Assembly: GCF_000732535.1 (NCBI RefSeq) | Contig: NZ_APNK01000003.1 | Location: forward strand, 179,377-243,376 | Source of the DNA: Salinisphaera hydrothermalis C41B8 | Lineage (GTDB): Bacteria > Pseudomonadota > Gammaproteobacteria > Nevskiales > Salinisphaeraceae | DNA length: 64,000 nt | Reading direction: 5' to 3' | In this document: in pieces, positions 1 through 9,028 of the stretch | How the letters are laid out: each line of letters opens with the position of its first letter | Position numbering within the stretch: position 1 is the stretch's first letter | The notes under the pieces: model-generated | Database searches by the model: none | What the model was told of the DNA's origin: nothing | What the model saw: the letters and a program-made list of their open reading frames with translations, nothing else | Program-made: the position numbers and the translations under genes

Positions 1-1436
1 CCGATGCCTCGGCCATGAAACGCATGGCCGACAATATCGGAACGATCGAGAAAAAAATCGATCAGGGCTGGAAAGCCTACTATCCCACGCTCATCACTGG
101 GCCGAAAGAACAAAAATTGGCCGACCAGGCGCACAAGAACCTCAAGATCATCAAGGGATCACTGGGTGATTTCGTGGATGACCTGAACCAGGCCGACATG
201 CTCGATGCCACGAATATTTACGGCATTTCGCTGCATCAACCCATCGACACCCTGGCCAAGCAACTGCATCAGCTCTGGCGACTGCAACGCAGTGCCGCCG
301 CCGATGCCTATGCGGATACCCGCGTCTCCGCCCGCCATTCCCAGACCTACATCATCGCTGCGGCTGCGGCCGTATTCATACTCGCCGTACTCGTCATGCT
401 GTGGCTGATGGCCGGCATCATGCGCCCGCTGGCGGCCGCTCGCCGGTTCGTCGCCTCGATCACGGACGGGCATCTGCATGAACGTGTCGATAACCCCTAT
501 CGCGACGAATTCGGCGGGATGATCGACGGCATCGAATCCATGCGCGCTCGTCTTTACGACGTGGTCAGCGATGTCGATAACCGAGCCGATTCGGTCACGG
601 CCGGGGCCAACGAAATCGCCGCCGGTAACGACGAACTCAGTACCCGCACGCAAGAGCAGGCCGCCAGCCTGCAGCAAACCGCGGCCTCGATGGAACAAAT
701 GACCTCCACGGTCAAACAGAACGCCGACAACGCCGCGCAGGCCAACCAAGTGGCCGAAAGCGTGCGCGAGCAAGCCAGCGAGGGCAGCGAGGTGGCCACC
801 AGCGCCGTAGCCTCGATGCAGGCGATCGAACAATCGAGCCAGCAGATCAACGAGATCGTCGGCCTGATCGACGAAATTGCGTTCCAGACCAATCTGCTGG
901 CACTCAATGCCTCGGTCGAAGCCGCACGCGCTGGTGAACAAGGCCGTGGCTTCGCGGTCGTCGCCACCGAAGTGCGCAGCCTCGCCAGCCGCAGTGCTTC
1001 CGCCGCCGAAGATATCAAGGCCCTGGTGGCGGATAGCGCGAGCAAGGTCGCCGATGGTTCGGCCCAGGTCGCACGCTCCGGCGAGGCCCTCGAAGCCATC
1101 GCCAACCGCGTGAATCAGGTCAGCGACCTGGTCGCCGAGATCGCGGCCGCTAGCAAGGAACAATCCACCGGCATCGAGCAGGTCAACCAGGCGATCTCGC
1201 AAATGGACGGCGCCACCCAGCAGAACGCCGCGCTGGTGGAGCAATCCGCCGCAGCCGGCCGCTCGCTGGAAGCGCAGGCCCAGGCGCTCAAACAGCGCGT
1301 GGCATTCTTCGAGCTGTACGCGCGCGCCGAAAACGAGCACTCCGATAGCACGACAGCGAAGACGAAACACGTCGACAGCGCCGCCATGCCTGTTGAGGAG
1401 GAGCCCCTACCCGCGCATCACGGCGCTGCCGCTTAA
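1..1436 (+). CDS. Methyl-accepting chemotaxis protein, 5' end cut by window edge
   Basis: The frame is open to the left edge, so the N-terminus (first membrane segment and part of the ligand domain) lies outside the window; an internal ATG is at 15. Counting from that ATG, a helical periplasmic part is followed by a membrane segment at about 111-135, a HAMP region at about 135-188 and the cytoplasmic coiled-coil signalling domain. The conserved hairpin tip is at about 280-325, with the motif [21 protein letters not shown] and RGFAVVA. The protein should relay ligand binding to CheA/CheW. The C-terminus lacks an NWETF-type CheR/CheB tether. Ligand unknown. Confidence 0.95.
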   Translation, partial: DASAMKRMADNIGTIEKKIDQGWKAYYPTLITGPKEQKLADQAHKNLKIIKGSLGDFVDDLNQADMLDATNIYGISLHQPIDTLAKQLHQLWRLQRSAAADAYADTRVSARHSQTYIIAAAAAVFILAVLVMLWLMAGIMRPLAAARRFVASITDGHLHERVDNPYRDEFGGMIDGIESMRARLYDVVSDVDNRADSVTAGANEIAAGNDELSTRTQEQAASLQQTAASMEQMTSTVKQNADNAAQANQVAESVREQASEGSEVATSAVASMQAIEQSSQQINEIVGLIDEIAFQTNLLALNASVEAARAGEQGRGFAVVATEVRSLASRSASAAEDIKALVADSASKVADGSAQVARSGEALEAIANRVNQVSDLVAEIAAASKEQSTGIEQVNQAISQMDGATQQNAALVEQSAAAGRSLEAQAQALKQRVAFFELYARAENEHSDSTTAKTKHVDSAAMPVEEEPLPAHHGAAA

Positions 1437-1460
1437 CGCCGAACGCGCTTCTCGAGCCAG

Positions 1461-1482
1461 GTCGGCGGCTCAAGCCGCCGAC
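1461..1482 (+). terminator. Hairpin downstream of chemoreceptor gene
   Basis: A perfect 9-bp stem (GTCGGCGGC / GCCGCCGAC) with a TCAA loop lies 25 bases after the chemoreceptor stop. No T-run follows, so it may be a weak or Rho-assisted terminator or an mRNA-stabilising hairpin. Confidence 0.45.
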
Positions 1483-1634
1483 AGGCCCCTGCGAGCCGCG
1501 CGGAGGGGCGGACACGCCTAAGGGATGGCGTGATGGATCGCGATCCCGATACTCACGCCGGCCGCCCGCTCCGAGCCGCCGGTGAGCCCCTTCCCCGAGT
1601 CGCCCACGCGCGGCTCACGCGAACGGCTGCATCG

Positions 1635-1915
1635 GGCGTGTTGAGGTCTCGTGCGGGCCCGCGCCAAGCGCTCCCTGAAAATTAACCAGGGCGGCAAGAC
1701 GAGGCGTAGCGAACGTGGCGTAGTCGTTCTACGCGAGAGCGCGACAACGCTGGATTGCCGTCGTGTCGTTAATTTAAGGCGCTTGTCCCGAAGGGTTGGG
1801 GCGCCCGGCGGCGTTGCGAGTCTGGGTCGTGGCACGCCCCGAGCCGGCGACTCGCGCCTTGCCGGACACGATTTGCGCACGTCAACGCAGTGCGCTCACG
1901 AAACCTCAACACGTC
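1635..1915 (+). repeat. CTAG-flanked three-arm repeat element, copy A
   Basis: The ends are inverted copies (GGCGTGTTGAGG at the left, CCTCAACACG at the right) and the right end is followed by CTAG at 1916-1919; the left CTAG is absent. The first internal arm is held by AAGCGC/GCGCTT, AAATTAAC (1678-1685)/GTTAATTT (1768-1775) and CGGCAA/TTGCCG, a different core from the other copies but still self-complementary. The second arm contains GCGAGTC...GACTCGC. It lies between the chemoreceptor gene and the TRAP operon. Open frames inside it are not credible genes. Confidence 0.85.
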
Positions 1916-1919
1916 CTAG

Positions 1920-2186
1920 TAACGCGAATCGTCCCACCATTCCAGCGACCCGCTTTGAAATCGGTCCCATTTGAAGATGGGCGAGGCGGCCCGACGCATG
2001 GCGGCCACGCACGAGACTTTGGTCGCAAGCGCATTGTCGCCGTGCTTATGCACATCTATGGTCAACATGGAGCGCAACAAAAATCGATCATCCAATCGCC
2101 GATCAGCACGCTACTCCGGTAGCCGATGTCCAGATGCGCCGCGACGGTTCGCTCATCGCGAATCGCAGACCAACTGAAGGAGAGCC
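1920..2186 (+). promoter_or_regulatory. Leader region of the TRAP operon
   Basis: About 270 bases lie between repeat copy A and the dctP start. The only signal I can support is a strong ribosome-binding site, GAAGGAGA at 2176-2183, four bases before the ATG. No convincing -35/-10 pair or long palindrome was found, though the operon promoter presumably lies here. Confidence 0.4.
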
Positions 2187-3269
2187 ATGAAAATCAGAAT
2201 GTTCGCTCGCTATGCCGGGCTGGTCGGCGGCTTGCTCGTTGCCGGCGCTGCGGTGGCTGCCACCAACAGCGGTGATTCGCTGCACTTCCTGCCGATGCCA
2301 AAGGTCTCGGGCGGCCCGGTTAAGGTCGAGGGCAATCAACAGTTCACCATCAAGTTCGGCATCGGCCTGGCCGAGAGCAGCGCCCAGTATCGCGGCGTGG
2401 CTTATTTCAAGAAGATCGTCGAACAGCGCAGCAACGGCCATATCAAAGTCAACATCTTCCCCAGCGCCCAGCTCGGCGACGACCTGCAGATGACCAGTGC
2501 GCTGCAGTCCGGTACGGCAGAAATGACCCAGCCGTCGACGTCGCCGCTGATCAAGATGGAGCCGGAACTCGCGGTCTTCGATCTGCCCTTTCTGTTCGAC
2601 AATACGAAACAGGCCGACAAGGTGCTGGATGGCCCGATCGGACAGAAGATCCTCAAGCAGATCACCGATCATCGCAACGGCCTGGTGGCGCTAGGCTGGG
2701 CCGAGAACGGCTTCCGCCAGCTCACCGACAGCAAGGGCGTGATCAATTCACCGAAGGATCTGCATGGCCTGAAGATCCGTGTCATGCAAAGCCCGGTTCA
2801 GCTGGATATCTGGCGTACGCTCGGTGCCAACCCCACGCCGATGTCGTTCGCGGAGCTGTTCACCGCGCTCGACCAGGGCACGGTGGACGCCCAGGAGAAC
2901 CCGTGGGTGACCATCCTCACCTCCAAGTTCTACGAAGTACAGTCCAACGCCACGGCCACCAAGCATGTTTATACGCCGTTCATCACGCTGATGTCCGAGC
3001 GCTTCTGGCAGCGTCTGCCCAAGCCGTACCAGAAGCTGGTCCGTACCGCGAGCGTCCAGATGGGCAACTACGAGCGCAAGGTCAGCCGCGATATTGACGC
3101 CCAGGCCAAGAGCGAGCTCGAGAAGAAGGGCCTGAAGATCACGAACCTGACCGCCAGCCAGCGCGACGCGTTCAAGAAGAAGGCCCAGCCGGTGTACCAG
3201 GACTTCAAGAGCAAGATCGGCGAGCCGCTGTTCGATGAGGTGATGAAGGCCACCAACCACCCGCACTGA
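2187..3269 (+). CDS. TRAP transporter substrate-binding protein, DctP family
   Basis: A 360-residue periplasmic solute-binding protein with a signal peptide (about residues 1-24, ending AGAAVA). The TRAP-type core follows with the family hallmarks QLGDDLQM, the DLPFLF segment, ENGFRQLTD and a DAQENPW motif near the ligand site. It should capture a carboxylate in the periplasm and deliver it to the DctQM membrane complex encoded next. A strong SD (GAAGGAGA) fixes the start. About 30 residues of low-similarity sequence separate the signal peptide from the core. The adjacent 2-hydroxyacid dehydrogenase suggests a hydroxy- or keto-acid substrate; this is inference. Confidence 0.93.
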   Translation: MKIRMFARYAGLVGGLLVAGAAVAATNSGDSLHFLPMPKVSGGPVKVEGNQQFTIKFGIGLAESSAQYRGVAYFKKIVEQRSNGHIKVNIFPSAQLGDDLQMTSALQSGTAEMTQPSTSPLIKMEPELAVFDLPFLFDNTKQADKVLDGPIGQKILKQITDHRNGLVALGWAENGFRQLTDSKGVINSPKDLHGLKIRVMQSPVQLDIWRTLGANPTPMSFAELFTALDQGTVDAQENPWVTILTSKFYEVQSNATATKHVYTPFITLMSERFWQRLPKPYQKLVRTASVQMGNYERKVSRDIDAQAKSELEKKGLKITNLTASQRDAFKKKAQPVYQDFKSKIGEPLFDEVMKATNHPH

Positions 3270-3374
3270 CGCGGGCTGTCAGCCGCGCCGTCGGGGGCGA
3301 CGGCGACATCGATGGGCGGGCGCCGCGCCCGCCCATCGCCATTCATTCATCATGATCTTGCGGGGTCGATATTC

Positions 3375-3869
3375 ATGGACGCGCTTGTTGCCACCGTTGA
3401 GCGTGGCGTCCATTACCTGCGTCTTGCGCTGGGCGTAGTCGTCGGCGTGCTCACCATCGCCGTGTTCTTCTGTGTTTCGGCCAACGTTTTCGGCCGCTTC
3501 GTGCTGAACAGTTCCTATGACTGGGCCGAGGCAATGTCGCGCTATTTCTTCATCTGGGCCGTGCTGGTCGGTGGCGGCGTCGGCTGTCTCGCCAACGAGA
3601 ACATCGCCGTCACCTTCGTGAAGGATGCGGTGCCGGGCGCTGTCGCCCGGGTCTTCGACATCATCAAGATCGCGATTGTCTATGCCGTCTGCGTGATCAT
3701 CGTTATGGCCTATCAACAACTTGTGTCGGGCTATGTGAGCGTCACGCCATTGCTGGGCATTTCCAAGACGTATCTGTACATGGCAATGCTGTTCTTCGCA
3801 GCGCTGCTGGCGATCGCCAATACGGTGGATCTGCTGCGGCTGATCGCCCGATTTACACGGAGGGCGTGA
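3375..3869 (+). CDS. TRAP transporter small permease subunit, DctQ family
   Basis: A 164-residue protein with four hydrophobic segments, the usual size and topology of DctQ. It carries the family pattern NVFGRFVLNSSYDWAEAMSRY near the first loop and the second membrane segment. It pairs with DctM to form the sodium-driven TRAP channel. The frame is open back to 3312, but those 21 extra codons are Arg/Pro-rich and outside the family, so I take the ATG at 3375. Its stop (3867-3869) nearly abuts the dctM start, suggesting coupled translation. Confidence 0.9.
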   Translation: MDALVATVERGVHYLRLALGVVVGVLTIAVFFCVSANVFGRFVLNSSYDWAEAMSRYFFIWAVLVGGGVGCLANENIAVTFVKDAVPGAVARVFDIIKIAIVYAVCVIIVMAYQQLVSGYVSVTPLLGISKTYLYMAMLFFAALLAIANTVDLLRLIARFTRRA

Positions 3870-3871
3870 CC

Positions 3872-5128
3872 ATGTTCATGCTCGGCATGCTCGCCGCTCT
3901 TCTGGTGCTGATCGCGATCGGCATTCCGATTTCGATCGGCCTGGCCGGCATCAGCATTTACTTGATGATGCATTACCACTACGCGTTCTCGCCGCTGATC
4001 CAGCAGGGCGTGAACGGGCTGGATTCCTTTCCGCTGCTGGCGATCCCGTTGTTCATCATGGTCGGCGAGGTGATGAGCCACGGCGGCATCGCCCGCCGGC
4101 TGGTACGCTTCGCCAGCTCGCTGGTGGGCTTCATGGCCGGCGGCCTGGGCCAGATCGCGGTGCTCACCTCCATGTTCTTTGGCGGCATCAGCGGCTCTGC
4201 CGTGGCGGATGCCTCGGCGATCGGCGGCATGCTGATCCGGCCGATGAAGGAAAAAGGCTATTCGGCCGCGGCCGCTACCGCGATCGTCGTCGGGGCGTCG
4301 GTCGTCGGCATCATCGTGCCGCCATCGATTCCGATGATTCTGTTCGGCGTGGTCACCAACACCTCGATTTCGAACCTGTTTCTCGCCGGGATCGTGCCCG
4401 GCATCCTGGTCACCATCGGGCTGATGATCACGACCTATGCCACCTCGCGATCCAGCGGGGCGGCACAGTCGTTTTCCGTACGCGAGGTCATCGACTCCTT
4501 CTTTGCCGCGCTGCCGGCGCTGATGCTGCCGTTGATCATCGTGGGCGGGATTCTGGGCGGCGTGTTCACGCCCACCGAGAGCTCCGCGATCGCGCTGATC
4601 TACGCCATCGTCGTGTCGCTGTTCTTCTATCGCACGCTCACGCTGAAGAAGCTGTTCCAGCTGTTCGTGAATACCGGCCAGCTCACCGGCGTCGTGCTGT
4701 TGCTGCTGACGTTTGCCAACGTGCTGGCTTGGCTGCTCACCGCCAACATGGTGCCGCAACATATCGTCGCCGCACTGACCGCGCTCACCGATCAGCGTTT
4801 CGTGATGCTGATGATTCTGATCGTGGTGCTGCTACTGGTCGGTTTTTTCATGGACCTGACGCCGGCGATGGTCATCCTCGCCCCGTTGATGACGCCAGTG
4901 GTCACCAAACTCGGCATCGACCCGGTCTATTTCGGCGTGCTGATGTCGTTCGCGCTCGGCATCGGGCTGATCACGCCGCCGGTGGGCACCGTGCTCTACG
5001 TCGGCTGCGGCGTGGGTGACGTACCGATGGAAAAACTCTCGGCTGCGCTGCTGCCCTACTACGCCGTGCTGCTGGCGCTGCTGTTCCTGTTCATTCTCTT
5101 CCCGGGCATCGTGCTGTGGTACCAGTGA
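3872..5128 (+). CDS. TRAP transporter large permease subunit, DctM family
   Basis: A 418-residue, very hydrophobic protein with about 12 membrane segments and the DctM signatures FGGISGSAVADASAIG and VPPSIPMILFG near residues 100-150, followed by a second internal-repeat half (LITPPVGT). It is the sodium-coupled transport channel for the substrate bound by the 2187-3269 protein. A GTG at 3866 is also possible, but the SD GGAGGG at 3859-3864 is optimally spaced (7 bases) from the ATG at 3872. Confidence 0.94.
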   Translation: MFMLGMLAALLVLIAIGIPISIGLAGISIYLMMHYHYAFSPLIQQGVNGLDSFPLLAIPLFIMVGEVMSHGGIARRLVRFASSLVGFMAGGLGQIAVLTSMFFGGISGSAVADASAIGGMLIRPMKEKGYSAAAATAIVVGASVVGIIVPPSIPMILFGVVTNTSISNLFLAGIVPGILVTIGLMITTYATSRSSGAAQSFSVREVIDSFFAALPALMLPLIIVGGILGGVFTPTESSAIALIYAIVVSLFFYRTLTLKKLFQLFVNTGQLTGVVLLLLTFANVLAWLLTANMVPQHIVAALTALTDQRFVMLMILIVVLLLVGFFMDLTPAMVILAPLMTPVVTKLGIDPVYFGVLMSFALGIGLITPPVGTVLYVGCGVGDVPMEKLSAALLPYYAVLLALLFLFILFPGIVLWYQ

Positions 5129-5171
5129 ACCGCGCCGTTGATGGCCGCCCAACCGATCGGACGAACCCCCA

Positions 5172-6203
5172 ATGAGTCGCGCTTTTTCCATTCTCACGCC
5201 GGACGCCCAGTACGAAGACGATGCCGAACTCGAGCGCGAGACCGCCGGACCGGATTTCGCGTTCGATATCTTTCGCGAACGCGAAGCGGCGCGTATCGAC
5301 GAGACGCACTGGCGCGCGGCCGACGCGCTGCTGGTCTGGCACGAGGTATTCATCGATCGCGAGCTGATCGCAAAGCTGGATAACTGCCGCGTCATCGTGC
5401 GCGCCGGCGTCGGTTTCGATCATATCGATCTCGACGCCGCCGCGGCCGCCGGCATCCCGGTCTGCAACACGCCGGACTACGGCACCGGCGAGGTCGCCGA
5501 TCATGCCATCGGCATGCTGCTGGCCTTCCGGCGCGGGCTCGTATTTCACGATCAGCGCCTGCAGCAGTCGCCGGTCGACGCCTTCAAACCCGGCGCGCCG
5601 CAGGTCGAACGGATTCGCGGCAGCCGGCTCGGCATCGTCGGGCTGGGCCGGATCGGTACGGCGACCGCGCTGCGCGCCAAGGCCTTCGGCATCGAGGTCG
5701 TGGCTTACGATCCGGAACTGCCGCGCGGTCAGGAGATCGCGGTCGGCGTCTCGCGCGTGGACAGCCTGGAAGAACTGCTGGAAACCTGCGATGCGGTGAG
5801 CCTGCATACGCCGCTCAACGAGACCACCCATCACTTGATCGACGCCGATGCATTGGCGCGCATGCCGGCGCACGCGGTGCTCATCAACACCGCCCGCGGC
5901 GCCGTGGTCGATATCGATGCCCTCTACACGGCACTGGTGGAAGGCGGGATCGCCGGAGCCGCGCTGGACGTACTCCCGGAAGAGCCGCCGAATATGAACC
6001 GACCGTTGTTCGCCGCGCTTGAACGCGGCGACGAGCGCCTCAAGGATCGGTTGATTCTCACCCCGCACGCCGCCTGGTACAGCCCGGCCAGCCGCGCCGA
6101 CGCGCGCCGGCTGTCGACCGAAACGCTGACGCGCTATCTACGCGGTGAAGGGCTACGCAACTGCGTCAACGCCGAGTTGCTGAAGCAGTACGGCCACGGC
6201 TGA
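5172..6203 (+). CDS. NAD-dependent D-2-hydroxyacid dehydrogenase, CtBP-like
   Basis: A 343-residue cytoplasmic oxidoreductase of the D-isomer-specific 2-hydroxyacid dehydrogenase family. The Rossmann motif GLGRIGT is near residue 157. The catalytic Arg lies in NTARGAVVD (about 241), the Glu in LPEEPPN (about 270) and the His in TPHAAW (about 298). The segment CNTPDYGTGEVADHA marks the CtBP-like subgroup rather than SerA or lactate dehydrogenase. It starts 43 bases after dctM on the same strand, so it probably oxidises or reduces the acid imported by the TRAP system. Substrate not determinable from sequence. Confidence 0.9.
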   Translation: MSRAFSILTPDAQYEDDAELERETAGPDFAFDIFREREAARIDETHWRAADALLVWHEVFIDRELIAKLDNCRVIVRAGVGFDHIDLDAAAAAGIPVCNTPDYGTGEVADHAIGMLLAFRRGLVFHDQRLQQSPVDAFKPGAPQVERIRGSRLGIVGLGRIGTATALRAKAFGIEVVAYDPELPRGQEIAVGVSRVDSLEELLETCDAVSLHTPLNETTHHLIDADALARMPAHAVLINTARGAVVDIDALYTALVEGGIAGAALDVLPEEPPNMNRPLFAALERGDERLKDRLILTPHAAWYSPASRADARRLSTETLTRYLRGEGLRNCVNAELLKQYGHG

Positions 6204-6309
6204 GCGCCTGAAGCGGCACGGGCTGCATCCAGGCTGCCCATTCCCGGGTAGGATGCAGAGATCGACTTTTCCCGCCGCCTGCCCGGCGGGACCGACTCTT
6301 CCTGTGGCT

Positions 6310-7911
6310 ATGCAACTCAGCTTTATCGGCGGCGCCGAAAGCGTGACCGGCTCGGCCAGCCTGCTGGTGGACGAGCGACTGGGCGTGCGTTTTCTCGTCG
6401 ACTGTGGGACCCATGCCGAACGCGGCGCCGGCTTCGCGGACGGTGCGCCCAAACTCGGCTTCGATGCCCGGCGCCTGGATTTCGTCGTACTCACGCATGC
6501 GCATCGCGATCACACCGGGCGGCTGCCGCAGCTGCATCGCGCAGGCTTTCGCGGCCCGGTGTACTGCACTGAAGCCACCGCCTGGATGACCGAACTGGCG
6601 CTGCGCGACGCCGCCAAGTTCAGCGACGAATACGATGCGGCCGACGTCGAACTCATCGACTTCCAGCCGCTGGACCGGCGCCCGGATTTTCGCTTCGATC
6701 GCGCCCTGCGCATGCACGGCCTGTGGCTGACCCTGCATCGCAGCGCGCATATTCTGGGCGCGGCCGCGGTGACCGTGACCTGGCGCAGCCGCGTCGGCAT
6801 GGAACGCTCGATCGTGTTCAGCGGTGATATCGGCGGCAACACCCCTGACAACCCGTTTCAATCGCTGCTCGCCGGCCAGACGCTGCCGGGCGCCGCCGAT
6901 TACATGGTGGTGGAATCCACGCGTGGCGCCGAACCGGCGCGCGAGCCCCACTACAAATCGTTCGCGGCCCGCATGGTGGCCTGGGCCGAGGTGTTCGCCG
7001 ACAGCGACGCGCGCGGCGGGGGACCGGTGATCGCGCCTTGTTTTGCCATTCATCGGGCCCAGGAACTGTTGTTCGATCTGGATTACGTGCTGCGCACGAC
7101 CGATACCGGCCGGCCGGATACCACGGGACGACCGCGCTGGCTGTCGCTGGACGCACCGCTGGCCGTACGCATGACCGATGTATTCGCCATGGCACTGGCC
7201 GACGGCAGCGGTGGGCCGGAACACGCCCCGGTTTATCGCAACCCGCGGCTGGCTGAACGCCTCGGCCTGGCCAACGAAGCCGAGGTCGACGCGCATCTGG
7301 CCGCCCTCTGGCAACGCGTCCGACTCAACCGCGCGCCCGGCGGCACGCTGCGCGCCATGCGCGATCCCGCGCTCAGCCGCATGATCGCGCTGGCCGGCAG
7401 CGGCATGTGCCAGGGCGGGCGCATCGTGGATTTCATCGTCGATCAGATTGGCAATCCGGCCGCCACCATCGTGCTCTGTGGCTATGCCCCGCCCGATACC
7501 GGCGCCGGCCGCCTGCGCCAGCTCGTCGCCGGTGAATGGCCGCTCGACCGCATGCTGGCTCTCGGCAACGCCCGTATCGATCCGGCGCGGGTGCAGGCGC
7601 GCATCGTCGATTTCGGCGATTATTATTCCGGCCACGGCGATATCGATGCCCTGGCCCGCTTCGTGTTCGAACGTGATGCCCGGGCAACCGATACGCGCGC
7701 CGCCACCGTCTATCTCAACCACGGCGACCACGACATGCGTACCGGCCTCGCTGAGACCCTGCGCGAACGTGCAGCGGCCGCGCAGGCCGGCGACCGCGCC
7801 ATCGAACGCATCGAGCTGGCCGAAATGAATCGGATCTACGATCTGGATGCCGCCGATCAGGCCTGGCGGGACCGCCCCACGCCCCGGCTGAATTCGCTCG
7901 GTCGCTCCTGA
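6310..7911 (+). CDS. MBL-fold beta-CASP hydrolase (RNA-processing type)
   Basis: A 533-residue metallo-beta-lactamase-fold protein with a beta-CASP domain, the architecture of RNA exo/endonucleases of the YsfF/CPSF73 group. The zinc motif THAHRDH is at about 62-68, the metal Asp in SGDIGGN near 171, then the beta-CASP motifs VESTRG, SAHILGA and SGMCQGGRI (about 363-371), SGHGDID and a C-terminal LNHGD. The frame opens at 6253, but homologues begin near the LSFIGGAESVTGS segment, so the internal ATG at 6310 is preferred. Substrate in this organism is unknown. Confidence 0.85.
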   Translation: MQLSFIGGAESVTGSASLLVDERLGVRFLVDCGTHAERGAGFADGAPKLGFDARRLDFVVLTHAHRDHTGRLPQLHRAGFRGPVYCTEATAWMTELALRDAAKFSDEYDAADVELIDFQPLDRRPDFRFDRALRMHGLWLTLHRSAHILGAAAVTVTWRSRVGMERSIVFSGDIGGNTPDNPFQSLLAGQTLPGAADYMVVESTRGAEPAREPHYKSFAARMVAWAEVFADSDARGGGPVIAPCFAIHRAQELLFDLDYVLRTTDTGRPDTTGRPRWLSLDAPLAVRMTDVFAMALADGSGGPEHAPVYRNPRLAERLGLANEAEVDAHLAALWQRVRLNRAPGGTLRAMRDPALSRMIALAGSGMCQGGRIVDFIVDQIGNPAATIVLCGYAPPDTGAGRLRQLVAGEWPLDRMLALGNARIDPARVQARIVDFGDYYSGHGDIDALARFVFERDARATDTRAATVYLNHGDHDMRTGLAETLRERAAAAQAGDRAIERIELAEMNRIYDLDAADQAWRDRPTPRLNSLGRS

Positions 7912-7988
7912 CGCCAGAGGAACGCGCGGCATGGCCCAATGATGGCCCGACTTTTCGACACTGGACAGGACGGGTTCCGATCGCTGCA

Positions 7989-8957
7989 ATGGATTATCGC
8001 CCGCCGCCGGGCGGGCCATCTGAGGTCGAACCCGGCCCTCGCTCGGAAAAGGAAGACGCTCTGCACCGCGACGCCGCCACGGGCCAGCGAAGCAATCCCG
8101 GATACGGATCGGACCGCCTGGCCCGGATCGCCGGCCTCTGTCGCCAGGACATGCTGGCGGCCTTGTCCAATTCGCGCTGGTTGGCACGAATGCCTCGCCG
8201 ACTGCTGCAGCGGCTCGTCGAGCGCCGGATCGCCGGGTTTGCCGGCCAGCTGATCGAGTTCGATGACCGCATCGCACGCGACGGGCTCGCCTCGGCCAGC
8301 GCCTGGGGCCTGACGCAATGGTCCGGCCCGGTTCAACAATATGGCCACCCGGCGCCGCCCGGCGGCCCGTTGTTGCTGGTCTCGAACCATCCGGGACTCG
8401 TCGATGCGATCACCCTGCTGTCGACGCTGGCCGATCACGATGTGCGTCTGCTGGTGGCCGAACGCCCGCTGTTTCATGCCCTGCCTGCACTGCAGGCCCA
8501 TTTGATCAGCGTCGCACCAGCCGGTGCCGGGCGGGCGCAAGCACTGCGTGCCGCGGTTCGGCATTTGCGCAGCGGCGGCACGCTGGTCACTTATCCGGCC
8601 GGGCACATCGAACCCGACCCGGCGGCGGACCCGGGCGGCGCGCGGGCCGCCCTGGCGCGCTGGTCGCCCAGCGCCACTTATCTCGCCCGTCGGGTGCCGG
8701 CACTTACCGTACAGCCCGTTGCAGTCAGCCATGTGATCGCCGCGCACTATCGTCGACACTGGCTCGCCCGCCAGGCGATCGATCCGGAGGATCGCGACGC
8801 CATCGCGGCAGCGCTACAGGTGCTGGCCGCCCGTGTCCACGACAACCAGCCGCGGCTGGCGCTTGGCACGCCGATAACCGGCGTCGCCACGAACGCCCTC
8901 CAGAGCGAAATAAAGCAAAAGATGACGGCGTTGATGCACGAGAACCTGTCGCAGTAA
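7989..8957 (+). CDS. Lysophospholipid/glycerol acyltransferase-like protein (PlsC-type fold)
   Basis: A 322-residue protein with an acyltransferase-like core. SNHPGLVDA matches the catalytic HX4D box (H and D present), and YPAGHIEPD occupies the place of the acceptor-binding FPEGTRS box. The poorly conserved first 50 residues are Pro/Arg-rich, and the true start could be an internal ATG such as 8151. No signal peptide is seen. The divergence of the second motif means the acceptor may not be lysophosphatidate. It sits between a beta-CASP hydrolase and an SDR gene, with no clear pathway link. Confidence 0.75.
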   Translation: MDYRPPPGGPSEVEPGPRSEKEDALHRDAATGQRSNPGYGSDRLARIAGLCRQDMLAALSNSRWLARMPRRLLQRLVERRIAGFAGQLIEFDDRIARDGLASASAWGLTQWSGPVQQYGHPAPPGGPLLLVSNHPGLVDAITLLSTLADHDVRLLVAERPLFHALPALQAHLISVAPAGAGRAQALRAAVRHLRSGGTLVTYPAGHIEPDPAADPGGARAALARWSPSATYLARRVPALTVQPVAVSHVIAAHYRRHWLARQAIDPEDRDAIAAALQVLAARVHDNQPRLALGTPITGVATNALQSEIKQKMTALMHENLSQ

Positions 8958-9028
8958 GCCGGCGACTTGCTCGACGGCCCCGCCCCGCATAACGTCCCAC
9001 ACGACAGCGAATCCACGAGACAATCGAT

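Noticed and set aside
6166..8277. 703-codon open frame on the minus strand
   Set aside because: Lies opposite the beta-CASP and acyltransferase genes, has no recognisable domain and is a GC-rich shadow of their codon pattern.
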